NCBI RefSeq assembly: GCF_021653975.1
Contig: NZ_JAJKFK010000003.1
Coordinates: forward strand, 496,001 to 560,000
Direction: 5' to 3'
Length of the DNA stretch: 64,000 bases
Source of the DNA: Amycolatopsis sp. GM8
GTDB taxonomy: Bacteria > Actinomycetota > Actinomycetes > Mycobacteriales > Pseudonocardiaceae
Both the position numbers and the translations under genes were made by a program. Shown one piece after another: positions 8,073-15,038 of the stretch (position 1 is its first letter; each line of letters starts with the position of its first letter). The notes beneath the pieces are model-generated. The model worked only from the letters and a program-made list of their open reading frames with translations. It was not told where the DNA came from and made no database searches.

Positions 8073-8546
8073 CTAGAGGCTCAGCGGTTTCGTCGGCGAG
8101 CCGATGGCCGCCGGGTTTTCCCAGTCCACGCCGGGAACGTCGACGTACAGCTCGATCTCGTTGCCGTCGGGGTCGGCGATGTAGAGGCTGTGCGTCGCGG
8201 TGTGATCGCTCATGCCCAGCACCGGCGTGCCGGTCTGTTCGAGCTTCGCCAGCGCCTCGCGCAGCTCGTCGTCGCTGGTGCCGATCTTGAGGCCGAAGTG
8301 GTACAGCCCGACGTGGCGCCCCGCCGGCTGGGCGGCGGCGTCCTCGCCGACCTCGATCAGCAGCAGCTCGTGATGTGTGCGGCCGGACGGCGCGTTGAAC
8401 GCGGCGGCCTGCTGGCGGCCGAGCCGGCCGGCCGAACCGCCGGCGGGCAGGATCTGCCGCCAGCCGAGCACGTCCCGGTAGAAGTGGGCGGAGCGTTCGA
8501 TGTCGCGCACGTAGAGCACCACGTGCCCGAGCTCCTTGACCTCCAC
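8073..8546 (-). CDS. VOC superfamily (glyoxalase/extradiol dioxygenase-like) protein
   Basis: A 157-residue protein with two beta-alpha-beta-beta-beta modules. The first begins ELGHVVLYVRDIERSAHFYRDVLGW with metal ligand H8. The second contains GLYHFGLKIG (His ligand) and ends ADPDGNEIELYVDVP, where the Glu ligand sits. The metal-site pattern is complete, so an enzyme (glyoxalase-, dioxygenase- or epimerase-like) is more likely than a resistance-type binding protein. Which reaction it performs cannot be read. Its 3' end has been tandemly copied downstream. Confidence 0.85.
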   Translation of the reverse strand: MEVKELGHVVLYVRDIERSAHFYRDVLGWRQILPAGGSAGRLGRQQAAAFNAPSGRTHHELLLIEVGEDAAAQPAGRHVGLYHFGLKIGTSDDELREALAKLEQTGTPVLGMSDHTATHSLYIADPDGNEIELYVDVPGVDWENPAAIGSPTKPLSL

Positions 8547-8599
8547 GACGCACCTCCCGTTGAATTTGAATCTTCAACAGGATGGTACCAGCGCGGCGC

Positions 8600-8866
8600 T
8601 CAGCCGTCGTGGTCCGCGGCGATCACGGTGGCGAGCTCGGCCAGCGCGGCTTCCGCCTCGGGCCCGTCCGCGCGCAGCACGACCTCGTCCCCGCCACGGG
8701 CACCGAGCCCCATCACCGACAGCAGGCTCCGCGCGTCGACCGGCTCCCCGTCGCCGACGCCGATCGTCACCGGCACCGGTGCCGCGGCGGCGGCCTTGAC
8801 GAACAGGGCTGCCGGGCGGGCGTGCAAGCCCACCTTCGAACCGACGATCACCCGGCGTTCCAGCAT
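8600..8866 (-). CDS. ptsH: HPr phosphocarrier protein of the PTS
   Basis: An 88-residue HPr. The active-site motif GLHARPA holds the phosphorylated H15, and the regulatory-serine region RSLLSVMGLGA places S47. It carries phosphate from enzyme I to sugar-specific EIIA components in the cytosol. It stands alone here; no ptsI or EII gene is in the window. A DasR-type palindrome about 70 bp upstream suggests control by the N-acetylglucosamine regulator DasR, as is known for PTS genes in Streptomyces. Confidence 0.95.
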   Translation of the reverse strand: MLERRVIVGSKVGLHARPAALFVKAAAAAPVPVTIGVGDGEPVDARSLLSVMGLGARGGDEVVLRADGPEAEAALAELATVIAADHDG

Positions 8867-8930
8867 GACGACTCCTCGAAAGATCCAGGGAATTTCCCCG
8901 ACGATACCCGACCACCCTGGAAAGGTCTAG

Positions 8931-8946
8931 ACCATAGTTGCCCGCG
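8931..8946. promoter_or_regulatory. DasR-responsive-element-like palindrome upstream of ptsH
   Basis: GGTCTAGACC (8934-8943) is a perfect 10-bp palindrome with flanks AAA and ATA. On the ptsH strand it reads TATGGTCTAGACCTTT, which contains the 11-bp heart of the published dre consensus (ACTGGTCTAGACCACT). It lies 65-80 bp upstream of ptsH and 26 bp before the divergent gene at 8972. Confidence 0.65.
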
Positions 8947-8971
8947 TGCGGCACAGGTATGGTCTGGAGCC

Positions 8972-9760
8972 ATGATCGGCATCGTGCATCCCGGCGACAT
9001 GGGTGCGGCGATCGCGCACCTGCCCGGCGACGTGGCGTGGGCGTCGGAGGGGCGTAGCGAGGACACCCGGCGCCGCGCCGAAGGGCTCACCGACCTCGGT
9101 TCGCTGGCACGGCTCAAGAGCGAATGCTCAGTGGTGCTGTCGGTGTGCCCGCCGCACGCCGCGGTCGCGACGGCGGAGGCGTTCCAGGACTATGACGGGC
9201 TGTACGCGGACCTGAACGCGATCAGCCCCGAGACCGCCGCCCGGATAGCCGGGCTGGTGCCCCGGTTCGTGGACGGCGGCATCGTCGGCCCGCCCCCGCA
9301 CCGGCCGGGCACGACGCGCCTGTACCTGTCGGGTGCGGAGGCGGACACGGTCGCGGCGCTGTTCGAGGGCACCCACCTAGACGCTCGCCCGGCGCCAGAC
9401 GCTTCCGCGCTCAAGATGGTGTACGCCGCCTGGACGAAGGGCACCACGGCGATGCTCCTCGCGGTGCGCGCGGCCGCGCGATCCCTCGGTGTGGAGGACG
9501 CGCTCGTCGAGGAGTGGCAGCTCAGCCAGCCCGAACTGCCGGCCCGGTCGGAGCAGGCGGGCCGACTGGGCCTGGAACGCGGCTGGCGCTGGGCGTTCGA
9601 ACTGGACGAGATCGGGCGCACCTTCGCCGCGACCGGCCTGCCGGACGGCTTCGGCGCGGCCGCCGCCGAGGTCTACCGACGTCTCCCCCGCGACGCCGGT
9701 GACGACCTCGCCGCCGCACTCGCCCAGCTCACCCGGCGTGTTGGCCCGCCACGTCAGTGA
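8972..9760 (+). CDS. NAD(P)-binding dehydrogenase with DUF1932-type C-terminus
   Basis: A 262-residue protein of the 6-phosphogluconate/3-hydroxyisobutyrate dehydrogenase group. The N-terminus IGIVHPGDMGAA is the Rossmann glycine region, and SVCPPHAA, YADLNAISP and VDGGIVGPPP follow the family order. The helical C-terminal part (ALKMVYAAWTKGTTAMLLA) matches the DUF1932 variant, whose substrate is unknown. A -10-like TATGGT (8958-8963) 8 nt before ATG suggests a very short or absent leader. The last 8 codons and the stop come from the first unit of repeat array B, so the repeat has supplied the C-terminus. Confidence 0.85.
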   Translation: MIGIVHPGDMGAAIAHLPGDVAWASEGRSEDTRRRAEGLTDLGSLARLKSECSVVLSVCPPHAAVATAEAFQDYDGLYADLNAISPETAARIAGLVPRFVDGGIVGPPPHRPGTTRLYLSGAEADTVAALFEGTHLDARPAPDASALKMVYAAWTKGTTAMLLAVRAAARSLGVEDALVEEWQLSQPELPARSEQAGRLGLERGWRWAFELDEIGRTFAATGLPDGFGAAAAEVYRRLPRDAGDDLAAALAQLTRRVGPPRQ

Positions 9761-9998
9761 GTTGGCCCGCCACGTCGGTGAGTTGGCCCGCCACGTCGCT
9801 GAGTTGGCCCGCCACGTCGCTGAGTTGGCCCGCTGCGTCGGTGAGTTGGCCCGCTGCGTCGGTGAGTTGGCTTCGCAGGCGGCAAAGTCACCGACGCGAG
9901 CGGCCAACACGCCGACACGGGGAGCAAAGTCACCGACGGGAGGGGCAAACACGCTGACGCGGGCGGCCAACACGGCGACGCAGTGGGCAAACACGGCG
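9737..9998. repeat. 21-bp repeat array B, largest head-to-head array
   Basis: Six direct copies of the gagttggcccgccacgtcgg unit (about 9737-9870) are followed by about five inverted, more diverged copies (gtcaccgacg / gcggccaacacg, about 9885-9998). The two halves face each other, so the element is a long imperfect palindrome between two convergent genes. There are no unique spacers, so it is not a CRISPR array. Confidence 0.9.
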
Positions 9999-9999
9999 G

Positions 10000-11277
10000 T
10001 CAGGCGGGGCGGCCCCAGCTGGTGACTTCCGCGTAGCCGGTGATGTCTGCCGGGACCGGGGCGCCGGTGGCGACGGCGCGGGCGGTCCGGACGGCGGCGT
10101 CGACGGCGGCGCGGAACAGCAGCGAGCCGCAGCTGACGCGGCCCACACCGAGCGAAGCGAGGCGCGGGAAGTCCGGGCCCGCGGGCGAGTACAGGATGTT
10201 CACCGGCACCTCGACCGCCGCCACCAGGTCGGCGATGACCTTCTCGTCCGTCAGGCCCGGCACGAACACCCCGTCGGCACCGGCGTCCACATAGGACTCA
10301 CTTCGGGAAAGCGCTTCCCGGTCCAGGTCGACACCGGGCGGCCGCAGCCAGTGCGTGTCGGTACGCGCGTTGACGAACAGGCCGCTCGCCGCGGCCGCCG
10401 CGATGATCTCCCGCCGGTGCCGGACGTCGCCCATGCCGTCCTCGATGTTCACGCCGGCCACCCCGAGCGAAGCCAGTTCCTCGCACAGCACAGCCACTTC
10501 TGCGGGATCCTCGCTGAACCCCGCTTCGATGTCGACGGTCAGCAGGCACGGCAGCGCCGCCAGCCGCCGGGCGAGCGCCACCGTCTCCGCACGGGTCGCG
10601 CCCGTGCCGTCCGGCAGCCCGGCGGACGCGGCGACGCCGAGGCTTGTCGTGCCGATCGCCGGGAACCCCGCCGCGACGAGCGCGGCGGCGGACGCGTGAT
10701 CCCAGGCGTTCGGCAGCAGCAACGGCCGGTGCAGCGCGGCGAACCGCTCCCGGCGAAGCGCCCGGACCGCGCCCTCGGCGAGCGCGAGCGCCACCGACCG
10801 GCCAGGACAGGCGTGCGGCCCCAGGCCGAACGGATGCCCGGTCAGATCGACCGTCACCACCCGGCCGTCCTGGACACGACGGGTCGCCCGCACCGGCGGA
10901 TCCTCGGCCAGCGCCTGCGAAAGCGGCCGGTCCGCGGCGGCCCGGATCAGCGCGCCCGTCGCCTCACAGGTCTGGACCAGTAGCCCGATCCGGTTCGCCG
11001 CCGCCTCGTCGGTGCCCCACTGCCGGGCCAGCAGCGCCACCGCTTCGTCCGCGCCCGGCGGTGCGTCCCCGGTCAGGTATCCCTGCGCGACGGTGATCAC
11101 CGCGTCCACCACGTCGTCCCGCGCACCGAGCGCGGAAGCGAGCACCGCCACCGGCGCCCGCCGCTCGAAATCCGGCTCGACGGGCCGGCGCGCGATCGCG
11201 GCCCGGAGCGCTGCGGGGTCGACCACGGCGAGCTGGTCCTCGACGAGCCGGCGGGCGCCGGGCATGCGTCTGGCCAC
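10000..11277 (-). CDS. PEP mutase/isocitrate lyase-family enzyme fused to a short P450-like segment
   Basis: A 425-residue frame with two parts. Residues 1-175 resemble the C-terminal half of a cytochrome P450: a helical stretch, then HPFGLGPHACPGR with heme-ligand-type C157. The oxygen-binding helix and the ExxR pair are not visible. Residues about 178-425 form a complete PEP-mutase-type barrel: LLLPNAWDHASAAAL, LTVDIEAGFSED, GVNIEDGMGD and FVNARTD; the isocitrate-lyase KKCGH loop is absent. The barrel probably acts as a C-C lyase or oxaloacetate decarboxylase-type enzyme. No start codon lies at the junction, so the two parts are translated together. The true N-terminus appears to be frameshifted upstream (11264-11368). 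Confidence 0.75.
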   Translation of the reverse strand: MARRMPGARRLVEDQLAVVDPAALRAAIARRPVEPDFERRAPVAVLASALGARDDVVDAVITVAQGYLTGDAPPGADEAVALLARQWGTDEAAANRIGLLVQTCEATGALIRAAADRPLSQALAEDPPVRATRRVQDGRVVTVDLTGHPFGLGPHACPGRSVALALAEGAVRALRRERFAALHRPLLLPNAWDHASAAALVAAGFPAIGTTSLGVAASAGLPDGTGATRAETVALARRLAALPCLLTVDIEAGFSEDPAEVAVLCEELASLGVAGVNIEDGMGDVRHRREIIAAAAASGLFVNARTDTHWLRPPGVDLDREALSRSESYVDAGADGVFVPGLTDEKVIADLVAAVEVPVNILYSPAGPDFPRLASLGVGRVSCGSLLFRAAVDAAVRTARAVATGAPVPADITGYAEVTSWGRPA

Positions 11278-11368
11278 CGCTGAACCGCGCGACCGACGCG
11301 CGCAGCCACGCGAACGTGCCGGCCGTGTCCGTGGGCGGTGCGGGCGGCGGGTCCAGGAAAACGCTCAT
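11264..11368 (-). pseudogene. Frameshifted 5' end of the P450-like/PEP-mutase gene
   Basis: An ATG at 11368 opens a frame (MSVFLDPPPAPPTDTAGTF...ASVARFSGGQTHARR) that reads like the missing N-terminus of the downstream P450-like segment. At about 11263 the reading moves by one base into the frame that continues RRLVEDQLAVVDPAAL. One extra C in a GC-run (gcgcccgcc) would explain it. Either the gene is inactive in its first part or the assembly has a base error. Confidence 0.55.
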
Positions 11369-11390
11369 GTGTCGACGGTAGAAGCGGGAC

Positions 11391-11416
11391 GTGTCGGCGG
11401 CGGCCGACACTACGAT
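11391..11416 (+). promoter_or_regulatory. Palindrome inside a probable leaderless promoter
   Basis: GTGTCGGC-GGCG-GCCGACAC is a perfect 8-bp inverted repeat. It is followed directly by a -10-like TACGAT (11411-11416), with the ATG of the esterase gene at 11424. The repeat occupies the -35/spacer zone, an ideal position for a repressor. The cognate regulator is not evident in the neighbourhood. Confidence 0.5.
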
Positions 11417-11423
11417 CACCCGC

Positions 11424-12047
11424 ATGAGCAATCCCCATCTCGATCAGCCACCCGTGCGGGCGGGGGCGGCGCTCGCGGGGGCGCGCACGGCCGCGCTCGT
11501 CGTGCACGGGCGCGGCCAGACACCGGACTACATGAAGGCCGTCCTGGACCGGGTCGCGCTGCCCGGGCTCGCCTACCTGCTCCCCGCAGCCGCCGGCAAC
11601 ACCTGGTACCCGCAAGGATTCCTGAAGCCCCTGCCCGACAACCAGCCGCGACTCGACCAGGCGCTGGAAGCCATGACCGTGATGGTCGGCCGCATCGCCA
11701 GCGCGGGGGTGCCGGCCGACCGCACGTTCCTCGTCGGCTTCTCGCAGGGCGCCTGCCTGCTCTCGGAGTTCCTCGCGCGCAGCCCGCGCCGGTACGCGGG
11801 CGCGGCACTGCTCACCGGTGGCTTCATCGGCCCGGATCCCCGCTCCCCCAACGGTTCCCTCGCCGGAATGCCGGTCTTCCTCGGCACCAGCCAGTACGAC
11901 GAGTGGGTGCCGCTGTCGCGCGTCGAGGAAACGGCCGCGCTGTTCCGCGCCATGGACGCCGACGTGACCTTCCGCGTCTACGACGACCGCGAGCACCTCG
12001 TGAACGATGACGAGATCGCCGAGGTCCGCCGCCTGCTGAGCAGCTAG
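11424..12047 (+). CDS. Phospholipase/carboxylesterase family alpha/beta hydrolase
   Basis: A 207-residue cytosolic alpha/beta hydrolase. The nucleophile elbow GFSQGA, the acid in SQYDEWVP and the histidine in DREHLV give a complete catalytic triad, and VVHGRGQTP is the oxyanion-hole region. Length and motifs fit the phospholipase/carboxylesterase (YpfH-like) group that cleaves short acyl esters. There is no ribosome site; a -10 element 7 nt before the ATG suggests a leaderless mRNA. Its 3' end overlaps the convergent ligase gene by 4 bp. Confidence 0.88.
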   Translation: MSNPHLDQPPVRAGAALAGARTAALVVHGRGQTPDYMKAVLDRVALPGLAYLLPAAAGNTWYPQGFLKPLPDNQPRLDQALEAMTVMVGRIASAGVPADRTFLVGFSQGACLLSEFLARSPRRYAGAALLTGGFIGPDPRSPNGSLAGMPVFLGTSQYDEWVPLSRVEETAALFRAMDADVTFRVYDDREHLVNDDEIAEVRRLLSS

Positions 12048-13531
12048 CGCAACAGCCGCCGCAGGATCTTTCCGGTGGGAGACTTGGGGATCTCCGCGAT
12101 GAACTCGACGAACCGGATCTTCTTGTACGGTGCGACCCGGTCCGCGACGAACGTCATCAGCTCACCGGCGCCGACCGGCCGCGAGGTCACCACGAACGCC
12201 TTCGGGGCCTCACCGCCTTCGGCATGCGGCACGCCGACGACGGCCGCGTCGAGCACCGCCGGATGGGTCAGCAGCACCGATTCCAGCTCCGCCGGCGCCA
12301 CCTGGTAGCCCTTGTACTTGATCAGCTCCTTGAGCCGGTCGACGATCCAGAACACCCCGTCGGCGCCGACCCGGACGAGATCGCCGGTGTGCAGCCAGCC
12401 GCCGGTGATCGTCGCCGCCGTCGCCGCCGGATCGTTCAGGTAGCCCGCCATCACCTGCGGCCCGCGGATGAGCAGCTCACCCGTTTCGCCCTCGGCGACA
12501 TCCTCGTCGGTGCCCGGTTTCACCAGCCGCGCCTCGGTGTTCGGGGCCAGCCGGCCGACGCTGCCCGCCGGGGTCGTGGGGAACGCGTCGTCGTACACCT
12601 GGTGCGTGCCGGGGCTCGCCTCGGTCATGCCGTAGCCCTGGCGGATCAGGCAGCCGAGGCGTTTCTCCGCACGCTCGGTCGTCTCGACGTCCAGCGGCGC
12701 GGCCCCGCACAGGGCATACCGCAGCGACGACAGGTCGTAATCGTCCACTTCGGACGCTGTCGCGAGCCTGAGCACCATGGGTGGCGCGAAATACACCCTC
12801 GTCACCCGATGCTCGGCCAGCGCGCGCAGATAGGTGCCGAGTTCGAAACGCGGCATCGTGACGACGGTGGCGCCGGCGGCGAGACCCGAGTTGAGCACGA
12901 TCGTGTACCCGTAGATGTGGAAGAACGGCAGCACGGCGGCCTGCACGTCGTCCGGGCCGATCCGCCAGCCGACGCGGTGCTGCGCGAGGTTCGCGACCAG
13001 GTTGCGGTGGGTGAGCCGGACGCCTTTCGCGGTTCCGGTGGTACCACTGGAAAACGGCAGCACCGCGTCGGTCGTCGCTGGGTCGAGACGCGGACTGGGC
13101 GGGTCGCCGCCGGTGGGCAACTCACCGATCGGGATGACGCGGTCGAACGCCTCGCGGGCCTTGTCCATCGATTCGTCGGCGCTGATCAGCAGTTTCGCCT
13201 TCGCCGCGGTGAGTTGCCCGCGCACTTCGGCGGCGGTGAACATCGGGTTGACCGGGGTGACCGCGGCCCCGGTCGCGATCACGGCATGCGCGGCGACCGC
13301 CCACCGCGGCTGGTTGTGGCTCATCAGCCCGACCACGTCACCGGGCCCCACGTCGAGTCCGGCGGCGATCGTGTACACCGACGACCGCAGCTCCGCGTAG
13401 GTGATGGTCTCCCCCGTCGCGGCATCGACGAGAGCGGGTTTGTCACCGAAGCACGCCGCGCCGTCGATCACGTACTCGGTGAGCGTCAGGTCCGGGATCT
13501 CGATGTCGGGCAGCGGGCTGCGGTGGATCAC
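12044..13531 (-). CDS. 4-coumarate-CoA ligase-like acyl-CoA synthetase
   Basis: A 495-residue ANL adenylating enzyme. It has the P-loop FSSGTTGTAKGV, the adenine motif GYGMTEASP, the hinge region WLHTGDLVRVGADGVFWIVDR and the C-terminal catalytic lysine in PKSPTGKILRR. Similarity is to the 4CL/aryl-CoA ligase branch: ATP activates an aromatic or long-chain acid and transfers it to CoA. GTG at 13531 overlaps the stop of the amidohydrolase (GTGA), so the two are translationally coupled. With the divergent MarR gene this looks like a small catabolic locus for an aromatic or cyclic acid (inference). Confidence 0.9.
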   Translation of the reverse strand: MIHRSPLPDIEIPDLTLTEYVIDGAACFGDKPALVDAATGETITYAELRSSVYTIAAGLDVGPGDVVGLMSHNQPRWAVAAHAVIATGAAVTPVNPMFTAAEVRGQLTAAKAKLLISADESMDKAREAFDRVIPIGELPTGGDPPSPRLDPATTDAVLPFSSGTTGTAKGVRLTHRNLVANLAQHRVGWRIGPDDVQAAVLPFFHIYGYTIVLNSGLAAGATVVTMPRFELGTYLRALAEHRVTRVYFAPPMVLRLATASEVDDYDLSSLRYALCGAAPLDVETTERAEKRLGCLIRQGYGMTEASPGTHQVYDDAFPTTPAGSVGRLAPNTEARLVKPGTDEDVAEGETGELLIRGPQVMAGYLNDPAATAATITGGWLHTGDLVRVGADGVFWIVDRLKELIKYKGYQVAPAELESVLLTHPAVLDAAVVGVPHAEGGEAPKAFVVTSRPVGAGELMTFVADRVAPYKKIRFVEFIAEIPKSPTGKILRRLLR

Positions 13532-14415
13532 GGCTGGTCCAGCTTCAGCACGCGCACCGCGTTGTCCTTCAGGATCTTCGGCCGCACCTGCGGTTTCAGG
13601 TCGAGCTTCGCGAAGTCGGCCAGCCACCGGTCCGGGGTGATCAGCGGGTAGTCCGAGCCGAACAGCACCTTGTCCTGCAACAGCGAGTTCGCGTACCGCA
13701 CCAGCTGCGGCGGGAAGTACTTGGGTGACCAGCCCGACAGGTCGATGTGGACGTTCGGCTTGTGCGTCGCGACGGCCAGTGCCTCGTCCTGCCACGGGAA
13801 CGACGGGTGCGCCATGATGATCGTCAGGTCCGGGAACTTCATGGCCACGTCGTCGAGCAGCATCGGGTTCGACAGCGACAGCCGCACTCCGCCGCCGCCC
13901 GGCATGTTCGCGCCGATCCCGGTCTGCCCGGTGTGGAACAACGCCGGGATCCCGTGCTCCTGCGCGACTTCGAGCAACGGGTCCGCGGTGCCGTCATCGG
14001 GCCCGAAGTCCTGGATGCTCGGGTGGAACTTCAGCCCGCGCACGCCGTGATGCTCGATCAGCCGCCGCAACTGCCGCGCGCCGACCCTCCCTTTGTGCGG
14101 GTCGATGCTGGCGAACGGGATCAGCACGTCGGAGTGTTTCGCCGCCCCTTCGGCGATTTCCTCGTTCGAGAGCGCCGGATGTCCGGTGAAGTACTCGATG
14201 TCCACGGTGAACACGACCGCGCCGATCCGGCGTTCCCGGTAGTACGCGGCGATCTCGTCCAGGGTGGGCCGTTTCGTGTCGGCGCCGAAGTGTTGCGAAG
14301 CCGCCTCGAGGAAGTCGCCGGGCAGCGACAGGTGCCCGTGCTCATCGGTCTCGATGTGGACGTGCACGTCGATCGCGTCCAGTCGCCGGATGTCCATGCC
14401 GAAAGGTGTACTCAT
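13528..14415 (-). CDS. Amidohydrolase-2 family metal-dependent hydrolase/decarboxylase
   Basis: A 295-residue TIM-barrel protein of the amidohydrolase-2 (ACMSD-like) group. DVHVHIE near the N-terminus is the HxH metal motif, GLKFHPS and ALFHTGQTG supply further ligands, IIMAHPSFPW follows, and GSDYPLITP near the C-terminus holds the catalytic Asp. Members decarboxylate or hydrolyse aromatic-derived carboxylates. A -10-like CATAAC 5 nt before ATG 14415 supports this start without a leader; an internal ATG (14397) is possible. It is coupled to the CoA ligase and divergent from marR. Confidence 0.87.
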   Translation of the reverse strand: MSTPFGMDIRRLDAIDVHVHIETDEHGHLSLPGDFLEAASQHFGADTKRPTLDEIAAYYRERRIGAVVFTVDIEYFTGHPALSNEEIAEGAAKHSDVLIPFASIDPHKGRVGARQLRRLIEHHGVRGLKFHPSIQDFGPDDGTADPLLEVAQEHGIPALFHTGQTGIGANMPGGGGVRLSLSNPMLLDDVAMKFPDLTIIMAHPSFPWQDEALAVATHKPNVHIDLSGWSPKYFPPQLVRYANSLLQDKVLFGSDYPLITPDRWLADFAKLDLKPQVRPKILKDNAVRVLKLDQP

Positions 14416-14427
14416 CAATCGTTATGG

Positions 14428-14455
14428 TTGTCAATCATTGTTTCCGTCATATGGT
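14428..14455 (+). promoter_or_regulatory. marR promoter in an AT-rich divergent control region
   Basis: TTGTCA (14428) - 16 bp - TATGGT (14450) fits a housekeeping promoter ending 11 bp before the MarR ATG. The region is strikingly AT-rich for this DNA and repeats CAATC/CAATG half-sites (14417-14440), as expected for a MarR binding region controlling both directions. Confidence 0.5.
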
Positions 14456-14466
14456 TTGCTGGCACC

Positions 14467-14898
14467 ATGACGAAGAACGGCACCCGGCCCACGCTCGACG
14501 ACGACGCGGGCTTCCTGCTGGCGCGCGCGGGCGGCCGGGCCATCCGCGGGATGAACCGCGCGCTCGAGCCGTTCGGCCTGCGCAGCAGGCACTACACGGT
14601 GCTGATGGCCGCCGCCCAGCACGGCGGGCTGTCCCAGCGCGAACTGGGCGAGCTGCTGGGCATCGACCCGAGTGCCGTCGTCGCGCTCGTGGACGACCTG
14701 CAGCGGGCCGGTCTCGTGCGCCGCGACCCGCATCCCGGCGACCGGCGCACCCGCCTGGTGGTGCTGACCGCGGACGGCCGGAAGACGTTCGACAAGGCGA
14801 GCGCGCTGGCCGCCAAGGTGCACGACGACGCGCTCGCGCCGCTGGACCCGCACGAGCGCGCGACCCTCGTGGAGCTGCTGCGCCGGATCGGGCGCTGA
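14467..14898 (+). CDS. MarR-family transcriptional regulator
   Basis: A 143-residue winged-helix protein. Helices about 35-85 contain LSQRELGELLGIDPSAVVALVDDLQ (recognition region), followed by the wing RRDPHPGDRRTRLVVLT with the conserved D-R-R. It is divergent from the amidohydrolase/CoA-ligase pair over about 50 bp, so it most likely represses that pair and itself until the pathway substrate or CoA ester binds (inference by position). Confidence 0.92.
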   Translation: MTKNGTRPTLDDDAGFLLARAGGRAIRGMNRALEPFGLRSRHYTVLMAAAQHGGLSQRELGELLGIDPSAVVALVDDLQRAGLVRRDPHPGDRRTRLVVLTADGRKTFDKASALAAKVHDDALAPLDPHERATLVELLRRIGR

Positions 14899-14963
14899 GC
14901 CCGCTGCGATCGGGATCACGTCATCTCAATCGGTGGCCCTGGTCGCCTCTTCGGGGGAAAATC

Positions 14964-14981
14964 AGTTAGCATAGGTCAACT
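14964..14981. promoter_or_regulatory. AT-rich imperfect inverted repeat before the MFS gene
   Basis: AGTT-10 bp-AACT lies within the only AT-rich stretch of the 140-bp gap between marR and the MFS gene (gttagcataggtcaacta). TAGCAT inside could serve as a -10. It may be a regulator site and promoter for the transporter; the signal is weak. Confidence 0.3.
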
Positions 14982-15038
14982 AATTTTTCTTCCGCGTAGT
15001 CAACGGCGACGTGAGCTTTCCTGGTTGGAGTGATAGCT

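Noticed and set aside
9737..9998. CRISPR array
   Set aside because: Units are contiguous at 21 bp with no unique spacers, half are inverted, and no cas genes are present.
10000..10750. Start of a phosphonate biosynthetic cluster because of the PEP-mutase fold
   Set aside because: No phosphonopyruvate decarboxylase or other phosphonate gene is near; most such barrels in this family are C-C lyases or decarboxylases.
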